Below, piece by piece: positions 20,085-33,556 of a DNA stretch of 64,000 bases. Location of the stretch: contig CM028335.1 in the NCBI GenBank assembly GCA_016647705.1, forward strand, positions 34,796,212-34,860,211, given 5' to 3'. Position 1 is the stretch's first letter, and every line of letters starts with the position of its first letter. The notes under the pieces are model-generated. The model was not told where the DNA came from and ran no database searches. It saw nothing but the letters and a program-made list of their open reading frames with translations. The translations under genes and the position numbers were made by a program. The stretch comes from Eucommia ulmoides (taxonomy: Eukaryota; Streptophyta; Magnoliopsida; Garryales; Eucommiaceae).

Positions 20085-22579
20085 TGTGGGCCCAGTGAGC
20101 TATCCAAAGAGGAGGTCAATTGGGTAGTTAAAAAAAATTAAACAATTAAAACTTTTAACACTTAATTTATTAAATAATCAATTTATCCTAAATCAATTAT
20201 TATCTTCGTTACGTAGCGGATAAGTGTTTAATTCTAGGTGCACACTCAAAAAAAATATAAAAAAAATTAATAATCCAGCACACCAAGATATATCTTGGTT
20301 CAGCAAGCTAGCCTTACCTAACCTAGTCTCTTGAGCTCCACGGAGTTTTGCAACATCTCAACCCCTGATTTCTTTAACGGTAGGAACTAAACCCTCACAA
20401 CGATTATTTTCCCAGGCTCATAATCAACCTTTACAATTTTTCTTTTCCCAGGCTACATAAGAACCTTATCTTTTTACCAGGCTAAAGACTAACCTAATTC
20501 TATTACAGGAAGAATCACAACCTAATCTTTTTAACAAGCTAAAGATCAAATCTCACCACACTCATAAGTATTCTTTTCCCAAGTAAGGATTGAACCTTTA
20601 CAATTCACTTAAAAATAATTAAATTTCACAAAGAATCAAAACCTAGTTCTTTTCAAGGAAAAGAATAACCTAACCTTTTTATACCTTAGGATAAAGATTA
20701 AACCTCAACCTTTTTCACTGGAAAATATTGAAACCTAGCTAACCCAACTAGACACTAGCCCAACCGTGACTAATCCTCCCAAACTCACAAATATAAAAAA
20801 AATTATGAGTTTCTTCCCACCAGGAGCTTCTACCACCTCAATATAGTTATACTCGATTAATGTCCCAAAATTTATTAAGTAATAGAATCAATGTGAGGCA
20901 AGTTAATGTTGACTTTTAAATATGTCTGGGTAGCACAAAATAAAGCACGTAATCAAATAAATACACAAAATCATTTTTAAAAGATTTTTATGCTCTTAAA
21001 TTTGAAAACGATTTTTCAACGATCTTAACAACCAAGCAAATATAATAATATGAAATCAAAATAAAGAATAATAGCATGGAAAGATTTCACTAGGATAATA
21101 CCAAAGAATGTAAATAGAATCGCAAGACAACACAAATCAGTGATTCCAAAATAATCAGTGCTTTAGATTAAGAATGTAGCGCAATATCTCTCTCGAATGA
21201 ATCTCAGCAGCATAATACCTCTTAGAAAAGCATAGGAACTGATAGTTCTTTCTAATTTTATCACAATCTCGTAGGTCTAATTATATAGACTGATAACAAG
21301 CCCTCCAACGGTTACTTTTCAAAATATATGCCTTTAAAAGACACTCTTAGACCCCATATAATAATATCTTTCAATTCTGGAGTAATTCACTTTAACATAA
21401 CTTTTAAAACTCTCAAATAAGTCCATGAAATAATTCTCAATTTTTAATCATAAAGATAGGAAGTATTTAACTTCATAAATTAATAGAATCATGAATTATG
21501 TGGACTAAATCAATAGGGATATCAAAATATATGTACCATATTTTTAGTAGGATCAGATCTCCCAAATCTCTCCATTGGAATCATAAAAAACAATTAGTTT
21601 TTGAACAAGAGATCAAGTCCCTCAAAATCTCAATCGAAATAGTCGGTTGACTGACCCCAAAATTCAGTTGACTAATTGTGGTTAGAGGTATAGAAACTTA
21701 ATACCCACTTTTGACCATTATTAAATATGATTTTGGCCAAATTCAAAACATAAAGGTTGTAGCTATCTTGTTAAGATTTGCATATTATCTTGAATCACCT
21801 CCATCAGAGTTCGGATGAGAAAGTTATGGCCAAAATACGAACAAGTGCACAAGCCTAGTCGGTTGACCGATCGATACAGCCCTAAAACCAAGCCAAAACT
21901 CAACTCCAGGAGGCTGACCAATTTATACCAATCAATTGACCAATTTTTTAAGAGCCTCACCCTTCCAAAACCTCAAACCTAATCGGTTGACCGATTTCTT
22001 CCCAATCAGTTGACCGACTATTACAGGATGGTTCAATTTAGCTCCGATTAACTCACTGATTCAAATGATTGACCGATTTCTTTTAATTGGTTGATTAATT
22101 GCATCAGGATGGCTATTTTATTTTTTAATTTTACTTCAAAATCCACTATATGATTTAGTTAACCAATTGCTTTTCTCGGTTGACTGAATTAATCCTAAAC
22201 TTCAACTTTAAACATGATTTTCACTTGGGTTAATTTTCATTTTCAATTTCACATAGGAGCGCATATTTAATCACTAATTAGGATCCCAAATTTCATCATA
22301 TAAACACACAAAAATATAACTCATTTAATTGTGTCGTGTGTGATCCCTATTCGAGTTGCATTAAAAGTATAAGAGTATTGAGTTATTTTCACCTAAATTC
22401 TTCAGGATCTTCAACAGTCTTCATTTCTTCATTGTCCATCTTTGCACCCTTGATATTTTCTTAATAACATCTTCAATATAATCCATGAATGGAACACTTT
22501 TTATGAAACAGTTAATAAACACATTAGGTCCACCAAAAACATCAATCTTTAATTGTTCATCAAAACCTCAGGATCAACA
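20085..22579 (-). mobile_element. Copia 3' LTR (type A, 2,495 bp)
   Basis: Complete LTR. It matches 33,557-35,796 in the same orientation and 38,560-41,055 in reverse. It contains an array of GGTTGACCGATT-like motifs (21,641-22,192). Near its own 3' end it carries the segment 'CTTGGTGTGCTG' shared by all copies. Confidence 0.9.
21641..22192. promoter_or_regulatory. Cluster of W-box-like TTGAC[CT] motifs in LTR A
   Basis: About eight TTGACC or TTGACT cores lie on the + strand within about 550 bp, most inside a longer repeat close to TCGGTTGACCGATT (for example 21,865, 21,986, 22,010, 22,062). TTGAC[CT] is the core recognised by WRKY transcription factors. Stress-responsive LTRs of other copia elements are known. 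Actual binding here is inference. Confidence 0.45.
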
Positions 22580-22600
22580 ATCTTCCCCCTTTTTTATGAT
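22580..22600 (-). other. Copia polypurine tract
   Basis: The - strand reads AAAAAAGGGGGAAGAT directly before the LTR start TGTTGATCC. Confidence 0.8.
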
Positions 22601-23059
22601 AACAATTAACTTTGATATTTTCTTCTAAACAAAAATGTAATCACATTCCCCTTAAATTCGAGGACAGGTATTTAACTCATTTAAACACAATCATGAAGAT
22701 AAATTCAAACAATTCAATAGATATTCAACATACGCCCAAAAAATCAATATAACGACTATGATATTCAATAAAGCACAATATAAGCAATTCAACATAGATC
22801 TATCAGTCCAATGCTTAGGCGAACAAATTCCTAAACATCAACTAACCCGTTTAAATCTTAATTTCACCATGATTTTCCCATTTGTCAAACAAATTTTGCA
22901 TTTAAACACCATGATCTTCCCCCTTGTCAAACAAATTTCACATTTAAACATCAATTAAATTCTTCCCATTTGTCATCTCAAAAAGTGGGGGACGGAGAAC
23001 AAAAACATTATTCTAGGCAAACATCGTTATGCCTAGCCATACCTAAACCTCGAATAATT

Positions 23060-26000
23060 TTCATGAACTAATCTTCCACTAAAGGTTTGGTAAGGATATC
23101 AGCAAGTTGTTCGGACGTATCAATATACTCAATAGTAACATTCATTTTTTGAATGTGATCACGAATGAAATTATGTCTAATCTCTATTTGCTTAGTTCAT
23201 GAGTGTTATATCAGATTCTTACTTAAACATATAGCACTTCTATTATCACAATAAATCAAAACTTCCTCCATACGTACTCCAAAATTATTCAATTGTTACT
23301 TAATATATAGAATTTGAGTGCAACAATTACCAGCTGCCATATACTCAGCCTCAATAGTAGATAAGGCTATAGAAATCTATTTCTTGCTAGACCAAGAAAC
23401 TAAGGCATGTCCTAAAAAGTGACATGACCCACTTGTGCTTTTCCGCTCGACTTTGTATCCAGTAAAATTAGCGTCAAAGTAACTAGTTAACTTGAAGTCA
23501 CTCCCCCTAGGATACCATAATCCGAGGTTACTTTCCCCTTTTAAATACCAAAAAATTCGCTTAACCGTAGTTAAATGCGATTCATTAGGACAAGATTGAA
23601 ACCTCGCACATAAGCATACACTAAACATTATATCAGGTTTACTAGAAGTAAAATACAATAAGCTACCAATCATACCTCGATATATTTTTTCATTTAAGCT
23701 TTTGCCTGTATCGTCTTTGTCTATTTTCATAGTTGTTGCCATAGGAGTTTTATACTCTTTAGCGCCATCAAATATATACTTTTTCAGCAACTCTTTGGTG
23801 TACTTGGATTGATTACTAAATATCCCTTATTTGGTTTGCTTGATTTGCAACCTAAGAAAAAATGTTAACTCTCTCATCATACTCATCTCAAATTCGACCT
23901 CCATTATCTTGGCAAACTCTTGGTAAAAATCCTCATTAGTAGAACCGAAAATAATATCATCAACATAAATTTATACTAATAGGATATCAGACTCAGTTTG
24001 CTTGATAAATAATGTTATATCACTAAGACCCCTTCAAAAACTATTTTCGATCAGATAACGGCTAAGTCTCTCATACCAAGCTCTCGGAGCTTGTTTGAGC
24101 CCATACAAAGCCTTTGGAAGTTTATACACCTGATCGGGAAGTTTATTACTCTCAAATCTTGGGTGTTGTTAAACATAAACTTCTTCAACTATAAAGCCAT
24201 TTAAGAATGCACTATTTACATCCATTTGATATAATTTAAAATCACGTGAACATGTAAATTTGAGTAACATTCTAATAGCCTCTAATTTAGCCACAGGCGC
24301 ATAAGTCTCATCATAATCAGTTCCCTCTTCTTGATTATAGCCATGTGTAACTAATCTTGCTTTGTTTCTAATTTCCATACCAGTTTCATCTTTTTTATTA
24401 CGAAAAACTCATTTAGTACCAATTACAGGACGAAAGTCCGGTCTAGGATCTAGAGACCACACTTTATTACGTTCAAATTAAACTAATTCTTCTTACATAA
24501 AGGAGATCCAAGATTCATCATTTAACACTTCATTCACATTTTTAGGCTCAATTTGAGATAGAAAAGCAAGATTTATAATATTTCTAAGGGAGTAACATGT
24601 ACTTACACCTCTTTCAAAATTACCAATAATTTATTTTACCGAGTGTCCCGGTACTGTCTTTATAGCCTGTGGTAAAGTCGAATCTTCTCCTTTAGGTTCC
24701 TCTTTTTGTGGTTCCTTTGCCATATCATCTCCTTGGTTTTGGTTATTTAATGTACTTGCATCATCATCATCCAAAATCTTTCTCGACACAAATGGATCAG
24801 ATTCTTCAAATACGACATGCATAAACTTTTCAACTGCTAACGTACATTTATTATAAACTCTATAAGCTTTACTGTTAGTAGCATATCCAAGAAATATTCC
24901 ATAATTAGATTTGGCATCAAATTTACCCAAATTATCCTTATCATTCAAAATGAAACATTTGCAACCAAAAACTTTAAAATAGGATATGTTCAGAGTCTTA
25001 CCATTCCAGATTTCATAAGGGGTTTTATTAAAACCTCTTCGAATCGATACCCTGTTTACTATATGGCAAGCTATACTTACTGCTTCGACCCAGAATTAAT
25101 TAGGTAGACGATTCTCATTTAGCATCGTTCTGGCCATTTCCTGAAGCTTCTTGTTCTTCCTTTCCACAACACTATTTTGTTGTGGTGATCTCGGTACAGA
25201 AAAATTATGAGCATATCTGTGGTTATCACAATAACTAATTACCTCATCGTTTCTAAACTCTTCGCCTCTATTACTATGAATGTTAATTATGCAACATTGT
25301 TTCTCATTTTGAAAACGTTAACAAAATTTAGAAAAGATAGAAGCAACTTCACTATTTTTAGCAAAGAAGAACACCCATGTGACTCTAGAATAATCATCAA
25401 CAATTACGAATGCATAGAATTTACCTCCTAAACTAGCAATGGCATTCGGTATTAATAAATCGAGATGCAACATTGCAAAACATCTAGATGTGGATGTGTT
25501 CATCTTCTTCTTAAATGATGATCTATACTGCTTACCTAATTGACATGCATCACATACTTTATTTTTCACATACTTCAATGCAGGTAAACCACGTACAAGA
25601 CTTTTCTTAGATAAATTTGATAACAATTCCATACTAGCATCAAGTCTTCTATGCCATAACCAACTATTTTCAAATAAAACATTTAAACATGATAAATTTT
25701 GAGAAGAAAAATCATCAAATGAACATATATACACATTCTCAAAACATGATACAACAAGTAAGATGCTACTATCATACCCATTCTTAATTATGCATCTATA
25801 ATGATCAAAAACAACATTATAACCTTTATCACATAATTGGCTAATATTAAGCAGGTTATGTTTAAGACCATCTACAAGGTGATTGTAGACATATTACCAA
25901 TATTACCTATACCAATAATTTTACCCTTTGCATTGTCTCCAAATATCACACGACCTTCGTCCTTAGGTGTGAAAGACATAAATTTTGATTTATCTCCCGT

Positions 26001-26594
26001 AATATGCAAAGAACAACCACTATCGAAGAACTATTTGTCCTTGCCTATTGATGCTTTTAGAATAACCTAAGAGGAGTACCTCAAATAGTTCCTAAGTGGT
26101 ACCTAGTCTATATGGGTTCGATATTGTTAGTCGGAACATTTTTACTTCCTTTAGGAACCCAAATTTGTCTGCATTTAGAAACTTTAGAAAAACATCAACG
26201 AATAGTATGCCCCACAACATTATAATTAAAACATTTAACAAGATCCCTGGTTTCAGAAAATAAATCATGAAATCTTTTTAGTTTAAGGTTTTTCTGAAAC
26301 TGAATACTAGCTTTATGAAAGATAGCTCATGAACTTCCAAAAGCATTTTTAAATTGTTCTCACCACCTGTGAATTTGAGAACTATCGAATGTAAATTTTT
26401 CATCTTGGATTTCAATTCAATGTTTTCATATTCATAGTTCATTATGTGCTTATTAAGTGTTTTAATTGTACTTTGTAGGGCATTAGTTTCAAAACATTGT
26501 TTTTATAATCCTGAGTTAGTTCTTGATAAACATCAAATAAATCATCAAAATCTAAATGACAAAAACTAGAATATTTAGGTACCTTATCTCTAGT
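23060..26594 (-). pseudogene. Copia pol polyprotein relic (PR-IN-RT-RH)
   Basis: Domains in order on the - strand: protease with intact DSGCS at about 26,010-26,024; integrase (25,734 down to about 25,090); RT (about 24,480-23,880) with intact YVDD at 23,957-23,965; RNase H (about 23,590-23,080); and a C-terminus containing QLADILTKPL. Key losses: a 3-bp deletion in the integrase zinc finger turns LGHAS into LDAS, removing its second His. The second catalytic Asp of integrase is Asn (HSNRGEEF, near 25,275). The RNase H motif reads DANF instead of DADF. Many TAA/TAG/TGA codons interrupt the frame. Its reading frame joins gag exactly if the CACTA element and one AGT are removed. Confidence 0.88.
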
Positions 26595-26839
26595 CACTAC
26601 AAGAAAAAGTAGTATTAGTGACAAACTTTAGCAACGGAAATAAAATTCGTAGCCGAAGGGTAGTATTAGCGAGAAAATTTAGTTTTCTCGCTAAAGTTCA
26701 ATGACTATTGGCCACGGCACAAAAAATTCCTCACTGAAATTTAGTTTTAGCGACAAAATATGAAATTCGTCACTAAATTAGTCACAAATACTTTACCGTT
26801 ATTTGATTTTATTTTAGCAACAAACAATTAATTATTAGC

Positions 26840-29215
26840 AACAATTATTTTTGGTGGCAAAAAAATTTATAATATATAGCCACCAAATAATTCCTTACTA
26901 ATTATCAAAATATTAGTATTAATTTATAATTATATTTAATTATCAAATGTTAGTATACTATAATGCGCATACACAATTGAATCCCCATTCACCGCCTAAT
27001 TCATATCTTCCGCGCCAATACCTCCCCTTCTTGTTGCTGCTCATTGCTCCAAACCTACTTGCCCCTAATTCATCCATAACTCTGCAAATTAGCCTCTCAT
27101 CTAACCCGTACGATCGAGTGCTAGCTTCTCCAAATGATTGCTCAGCCTCGTCTTCTCTCCCATATGGACTTGCTAACTTCTCAACGCGACTGCCTCAGCC
27201 TCTACCTTATCGTTATCGCATCTGCCCTAGTTTTTCCATGCAGTGTCCTACAGCCACAACGCCTTTCTCGTCGTCTCCCCATCTTCATCTTCTCGTCTCA
27301 ATTGGTTATTCTCTCTCTCTCTCGCAAATAGTGATTACCTAATTCATGATTGAAGAGCCGATTACCTAATTCTCTTGCAAACAGTTGTTTCATGATTTGT
27401 TGTTAACGAATCAAGTATTGCTTTCTTTCTTATAGCACTAACTGAATTGACCATGGTTTTTTGTAACGTTTTTATTTCTATCTTTCACAAATTGAGCATT
27501 TGAAAGGGAAATTTTAGTGTTTCAATTCTTTTTTGTTTTTGTTTATGCAGATGAGCGAATTTGCTGTGTTAGAGTGAAGAAATTAGATTCATTTCTCCCT
27601 TGTTTAAGTTAACTGTTTTTCCCTTTTCGTTTTTTTTTCCTTACTTTACACAATTTCTAGTATGTGTTAGGCTCAAAAAGTGTTTGATTAAATGCCTTTG
27701 AACTTCAAAACCTTTTATGTACATGATTTGTTTGCATTTTTTATCTTGGGTTTCCAGAAGTCATAGGAGTACTTGCAAAGAACAGTAAAGATAGTTGAAG
27801 GAAGATCCTCATGGCATATGGACGCACTGCTGGAGAGCGACGAGAATATGGAGAGGAATGGAGGAGGAGCAAAGCTATTGTTGGTTCCGTCTTAGAACTT
27901 CATGATGGTTGATTACGGTGTTTTCATGTTCGGATTTCCAGATTAGACAAACTTCTCCTTCTTGAAGAGCCTATGCCACCATCAATCATGTAAGTAGGCT
28001 TGTTTTCTTATTTTCCTATCAAGATTTATTTATTCATTGATATCTGTTTGAGAATCGGTGATGAGATTGTTGTGATTTTGTGCTATTGTGTTGGTATCTG
28101 TGTCCAGAACACTAACCTAAACCGGATTTGAACTTCCATGTGGTACTATGTTTTCTAATCATGCCGTAGTTGTAGTTCTCTGTCTTTTTGTTTTGAAATT
28201 CTTCTTGAAAAGATTTGACAAGTTCATTTTCTCATTTATTAACCTTTGGATCTCTTTGAAATTTATTTTCTACATTTTCTTTTCGCTTTCCATTGCACAC
28301 ATGGAATGAAAAGTACATGGTGTACTTGTTTGACATGAGTTTTTCTTCTTTTTCACATTCTTCTTGATTTCATATGTACAGTGTCTTTTGTTCACTTTAA
28401 GTAGAATATTAGAACTTCACTATAGCAATGTGTGTAACATTTTTCCATATTTATTCTTTTAAACAGTGCTTCTGGGGACAAAGGAATGGAGCCTCTACTT
28501 TACAATGGTTGGGATTTTGACTTTCCCTTGCAATTCTAAATTTGATTACTTGCGTGAGTTATTGACAATTAAGTGTTGATTCTGAATCAGGTCTAAGAGA
28601 GGTTTTACTTAAAGAGAGTCGTCATTTTCTAAATTGATTCTGAATCTGTAGTTAATTGTTAGTGAAGTTTCTTTCTCTAGACAAATCATATCTGCAAAAT
28701 TTTCTCTTGGAAGTTGAATTTAGGTATTGGAAATGAGAGGGGGTGGTTGCACTAGGTGTTGGAAAGTTAATTTAAGGTTCCTGTTTTCGAGATGGAGAAA
28801 GAAGAAAATAGAGCAGATCCAAATTTTCTCACAGTTCTGGAGGTGTTGTATATTTTTCTTTTCTAAATTTATTTTACAATAGTATCTTTAACTATTGCAC
28901 AATATATTTATGCATCATATTTGAAGTATTTTTAAATTTTTATTCTGCTTGATTTACTCCTGGTTTTTAAATATAAAAAATTAAAATAAGTTTAAGAGTA
29001 ACTAATTAATTTTCTTATTTTCAGTAACAGAAGCTTAGAGTTCATTTTAGTCAATGACAGGATAGTATAAGGTGGTAGATGTATAATTTGAAAGTATAGG
29101 GTAGTGAAGTGATGTGTGTCAAAGTCCAAGGGCGAAAAACAATTAACCCAAAAATTATCAATATCACATGTTTTTTTTTTTTTTTTTTTCATATATATAT
29201 TTGTTCTTGTGTTAT
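26840..29215. other. CACTA interior, left part: no recognised gene
   Basis: 26,940-27,330 is richer in C and G than its surroundings and could be a captured 5' region. A 131-codon + strand frame there has no family I know and a low-complexity Ser/Pro/Leu composition. 27,810-27,915 opens with ATG and an Arg/Glu-rich stretch that ends at a stop after about 28 codons. 28,485-28,551 is repeated at 30,860-30,926. The rest is AT-rich without domain signals. Confidence 0.4.
28485..28551 (+). repeat. 67-bp segment repeated at 30,860-30,926
   Basis: Both copies read GAATGGAGCCTCTA, then CAATGGTTGGGATTTTGAC, TTTCCCTTGC and TTTGATTACTT. They flank the captured helicase exons on the left and right inside the CACTA element. 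Confidence 0.85.
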
Positions 29216-29465
29216 CTACTCTTTCTAGTGGGCAGAAATATGATGTAATCTTTGATGCCTCCTCTTTTTGGTAGAGATATTACAAGTGAGCAGTCTGATT
29301 TTGGATGCTATCTGGACAGTAATGAATTTTGTTGCTTAACAAGTTGTAGGTATACACGCGGGATATAGATTATTTAAAATTCCATGTAACTAGTGGTTAT
29401 GTTGTTTTACCTAGAATCGTGCTATCCTCATTCCCGTGAGTGAAGATTATATAAACTTAACCTGA

Positions 29466-30511
<1,046 letters not shown>

Positions 30512-31384
30512 GTACATTTATTTTCCTAGAATTTATTCAGTATAGGCTTATGAGGATTTAAAGCAAAGGTGTCTGCATTTGCAAATATTTCTGCTAGGCG
30601 TTAATTGTAATCCCCTTGTTCTTATGTTATGTTTAATCACCAAGGCACTCGTAAAAGATGTCGGATTGTGAATAAGAAGATAGGATGTAATTAAGGTTAT
30701 TTATTTCTTAGGTTTTACATATTTGAGGATTGATGTATGGGCTTCTGGTATATAGTCCCTACTTGAGTCTTCTAACATTTTCGTCCCATTGCCATATCAA
30801 CCGTTCTTTGGTATCTAGCATTTTTATTTTCATGTTTTTACCCCTATGGTACACGAACGAATGGAGCCTCTATTTTGCAATGGTTGGGATTTTGACTTTC
30901 CCTTGCGATTCTAATTTTGATTACTTTGCAATGTCATTCACAATTAATGAAGTAAGAGCCAATCAATTAAAAATCTATTTTAATTGGTGTGAGTTAATGA
31001 TTTATCTGATTTATTTGTAATGCAAATTGGTTGTTCGTTCATTTGAAGTTACGAAGACTATTTTTGTGCAAGAGAATATATGTGATACAACCTTTTTTTT
31101 TTTTTTTTGTTTTTTTTGGACAAGAATGGGATTGTTTTAGTTGTATCTATCCATACTTTTTTTATGCATTGTTTGAGAATTCAAAAAAAATGTTTATGTA
31201 GTTTGATATGATTTACGTTATATGAGTTTTAATTGAGGCATGTGTATTCGTTACGAGAGTTTTATTTACATATGTTTGGAATGTATGTTGTTGCTATGGG
31301 TTTTTGTTTTTCTTTAAATTTTGAATGTGATAAATATGTATTGTTCTAAATATTGGTCCCAAATTCTAACGGTGACGAATGTAT
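30512..31384. other. CACTA interior, right part: no recognised gene
   Basis: Contains the second copy of the 67-bp repeat (30,860-30,926) and a poly-T tract at 31,091-31,120. Two + strand frames here look like chance. The donor at 30,512 suggests the first few hundred bases derive from the next helicase intron. Confidence 0.4.
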
Positions 31385-31815
31385 ATGCTTATATTAGCGA
31401 GGAAATTATTCAAATGAAATTTGTTGCAAATCTTACTTTTAGTGAAAAATTTAATTGGTTGTTAAATGTGAATTATTAGCGAGGAAATTATTCAAATAAA
31501 ATTTTCTGTAAATTATTACTTTTACCGAGAAATTTAGTTAGTTGTTAACTATTAGCGACGAAATTATTCAAATAAATTTTGTTACAAAAGATGATTTTTA
31601 GTGACCAAGTAGTTCATTTAGTGAGGAAAATAGCAACAAGTTAATTTCTCGCTAAATACGTAGTTTTAGTGAGGAATTCAAAATTTGTCATTAAAGACTT
31701 TTGACGACGAAGTTTCTGTAACAACCGTGGTGACGAATCCATTTTCTCGCTAAAAAGTTTTAGTGACGAATCTAGTACTTTTAGTGACAAAATTTTTTCT
31801 CGCTAAAAAACATTT
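31385..31815. repeat. CACTA right subterminal repeats
   Basis: Three tandem units begin TATTAGCGA[CG]GAAATTATTCAAAT at about 31,390, 31,472 and 31,549. Shorter TTTAGTGA and CTCGCTAAA motifs follow up to the inverted repeat. Such subterminal arrays are the usual transposase-binding regions of CACTA elements. Related motifs sit inside the left end. Confidence 0.8.
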
Positions 31816-31829
31816 TTCTTGTAGTGAGT

Positions 31830-32690
31830 GGCTATCAAAGCAAGCATGGATGAACCTTCACTGCCCGATTTGTTTGAGCTATTTGATTCGAAGTCATCAC
31901 AGGTGGTTTTCATAGATTTCTTCCTGGTCTTCTTTTCTTTTTTCTTCTCTCTTCTCTTCATCTCTTTTTCCTTATCTTTCTCTGGTTTGGGGCATTCGGT
32001 TTGGAAGTGTCAAGTCTTGTGACAGTTGTATCATTCCACATTAGTCATGTTGAAAGTTTTCTTTCCTTGGAATGTTTGTCGAGTCATTCTTTTGAAATTC
32101 TTCGTGAGAAGCGCCACATCCTTTTCTTTCTTACTATCAAGACTGATATCATCACTGTCATCTTTTTCCTCTTTTTTTTTAACTTTCAGTGCCACGGATT
32201 TTTTTTTTGCTATTTCCTGTTTTGTCCTCATATCCTTGAATAGCCGTCTCATGTAATATTAGGTTGTCGATGAGCTCATCAATAGAATATTTCGTAAAAT
32301 CCTTTGCTTCCCCAATTGCAGTCACTTTTTGCTCCCATACTTTAGTTAACGATCTCAAGATCTTTCACACTTTATCCTCTATCGTATAGGGCCTTCCGAG
32401 TTGATTCAGATTGTTGCAGATGATGTTGAATCTTGTGTACATATCTTGAATCGATTCTGCTTCATCCATTCTGAATAGTTTGAATTGACGAACTAAGGCA
32501 TCGATCCTTGACTGTTTCACTTTATTTCTCCTTTCGGGGGTGATTTTTAACTTGTCCCACATTTCTTTCGTTGATCCACAACTTGAGATCTTGGTATATT
32601 TGTTAGAATCTAAAGAACAAAACAAAATATTAATAGCTTGCGAATTAAGAGAAAGTTTTTGCTTGTCAGAAGCGGTCAGCTGCCACATGT
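31830..32690 (-). pseudogene. Copia gag relic
   Basis: The - strand frame at 32,688-32,365 (107 aa) has the copia gag signature (WDKLKITPE and RFNIICNNL). Downstream is a CCHC knuckle region at 31,992-32,033 (YNCHKT, then HFQTEC). Both the first Cys codon and the Gly before the His now read TGA. A Lys/Glu-rich linker then leads to the CACTA insertion. The N-terminal part of gag is missing: at about 32,695 the sequence switches to LTR B. The loss fits a deletion that removed the LTR end, primer site and gag start. Confidence 0.85.
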
Positions 32691-32699
32691 ACCAAATTG

Positions 32700-33556
32700 A
32701 AAAATATTCAAAGTTAATGAACCATATCTATAGGGATATCATAATATGTGTTACATATCACAAAGAATATTAAATCCCTAATATATCTCGTGAATCCTAA
32801 CCAAAAAACGGGTAGTAACGGCTACTTATAGAATAAAATCCGGAATTCCATAATATCCTGAAACAGTCCCAAAAGTCGACCGACCAAGATCACATATCGA
32901 CTGATTGATTCAGGATATAGCCAAGCCAAAAAATTTGTGCCCATCGGACCACCTATCTGTCGACCTAGAGATTCAGATAGTTCCATTTCTTATCACAGGT
33001 CGACCGCTCTGTCGACTTATATATACAGAGAGTTTATTTTTAAGCACAAGTCGACCTACCTGTCGACCGAGAGATATAGAGACTTTTCCTTCTATACTCC
33101 GGTCGACTTACCTGTCGACTTATAGATGCTAGAACACTTCTCTCAACTTGTTTTTAATCCATTTTTATTGACGTTTTTGCCCCTTTAACCGATTTTTTTT
33201 TTTGTTAACTCCACTAAATACTTAAATTCAATTTTAATCAATTATTAATATTTCTTTTTCAATTACACATAGGAGCAAATAATTTAGCTAATTAGGATCG
33301 TATTAAAAACACATATTTATAAAAATCATTTAAAAATCTTTTTGTGTCGTGTGTAATCCTAATTGGGATATTAAGAGTTGAAATTTAACCTACGTTGTTT
33401 ACCTTAAATTCTTCAAATTTCAACCTCTTAATCCTTCATCATCTTTGTCATCATATCTTCATTATTTGGAACTAATAAACTGAAACACTTAATCAAACCG
33501 TTAGTTCCACCAAAAACATCAACCTTTAATTGTCCATCAAAATCTTAGGATCAACA
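32700..33556 (-). mobile_element. Truncated copia LTR (type B), - orientation
   Basis: Begins TGTTGATCC at 33,556 on the - strand and parallels the LTR at 62,636 onward (+ orientation) through about 840 bases, including the array of GTCGAC motifs. Its second half is missing, and it runs straight into gag. It sits inside the 5' LTR A of the host copia element, which is itself cut off at 33,557. Confidence 0.75.
32870..33122. repeat. GTCGAC palindrome array in LTR B
   Basis: Eight perfect GTCGAC hexamers in about 245 bp, spaced irregularly, often as AGGTCGAC or CTGTCGAC pairs. It occupies the LTR position where type A has GTTGACC motifs. The LTR at 62,636 has five perfect GTCGAC copies at 63,134-63,347 plus variants. 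Confidence 0.85.

Noticed and set aside
19871-20098. 75-codon + strand frame
   Set aside because: It crosses the left border and target duplication of the copia element, so it is a chance frame.
26947-27342. 131-codon + strand frame inside the CACTA element
   Set aside because: Low-complexity composition, no recognisable domain, and an overlapping frame of similar quality. It may be an untranslated captured sequence.
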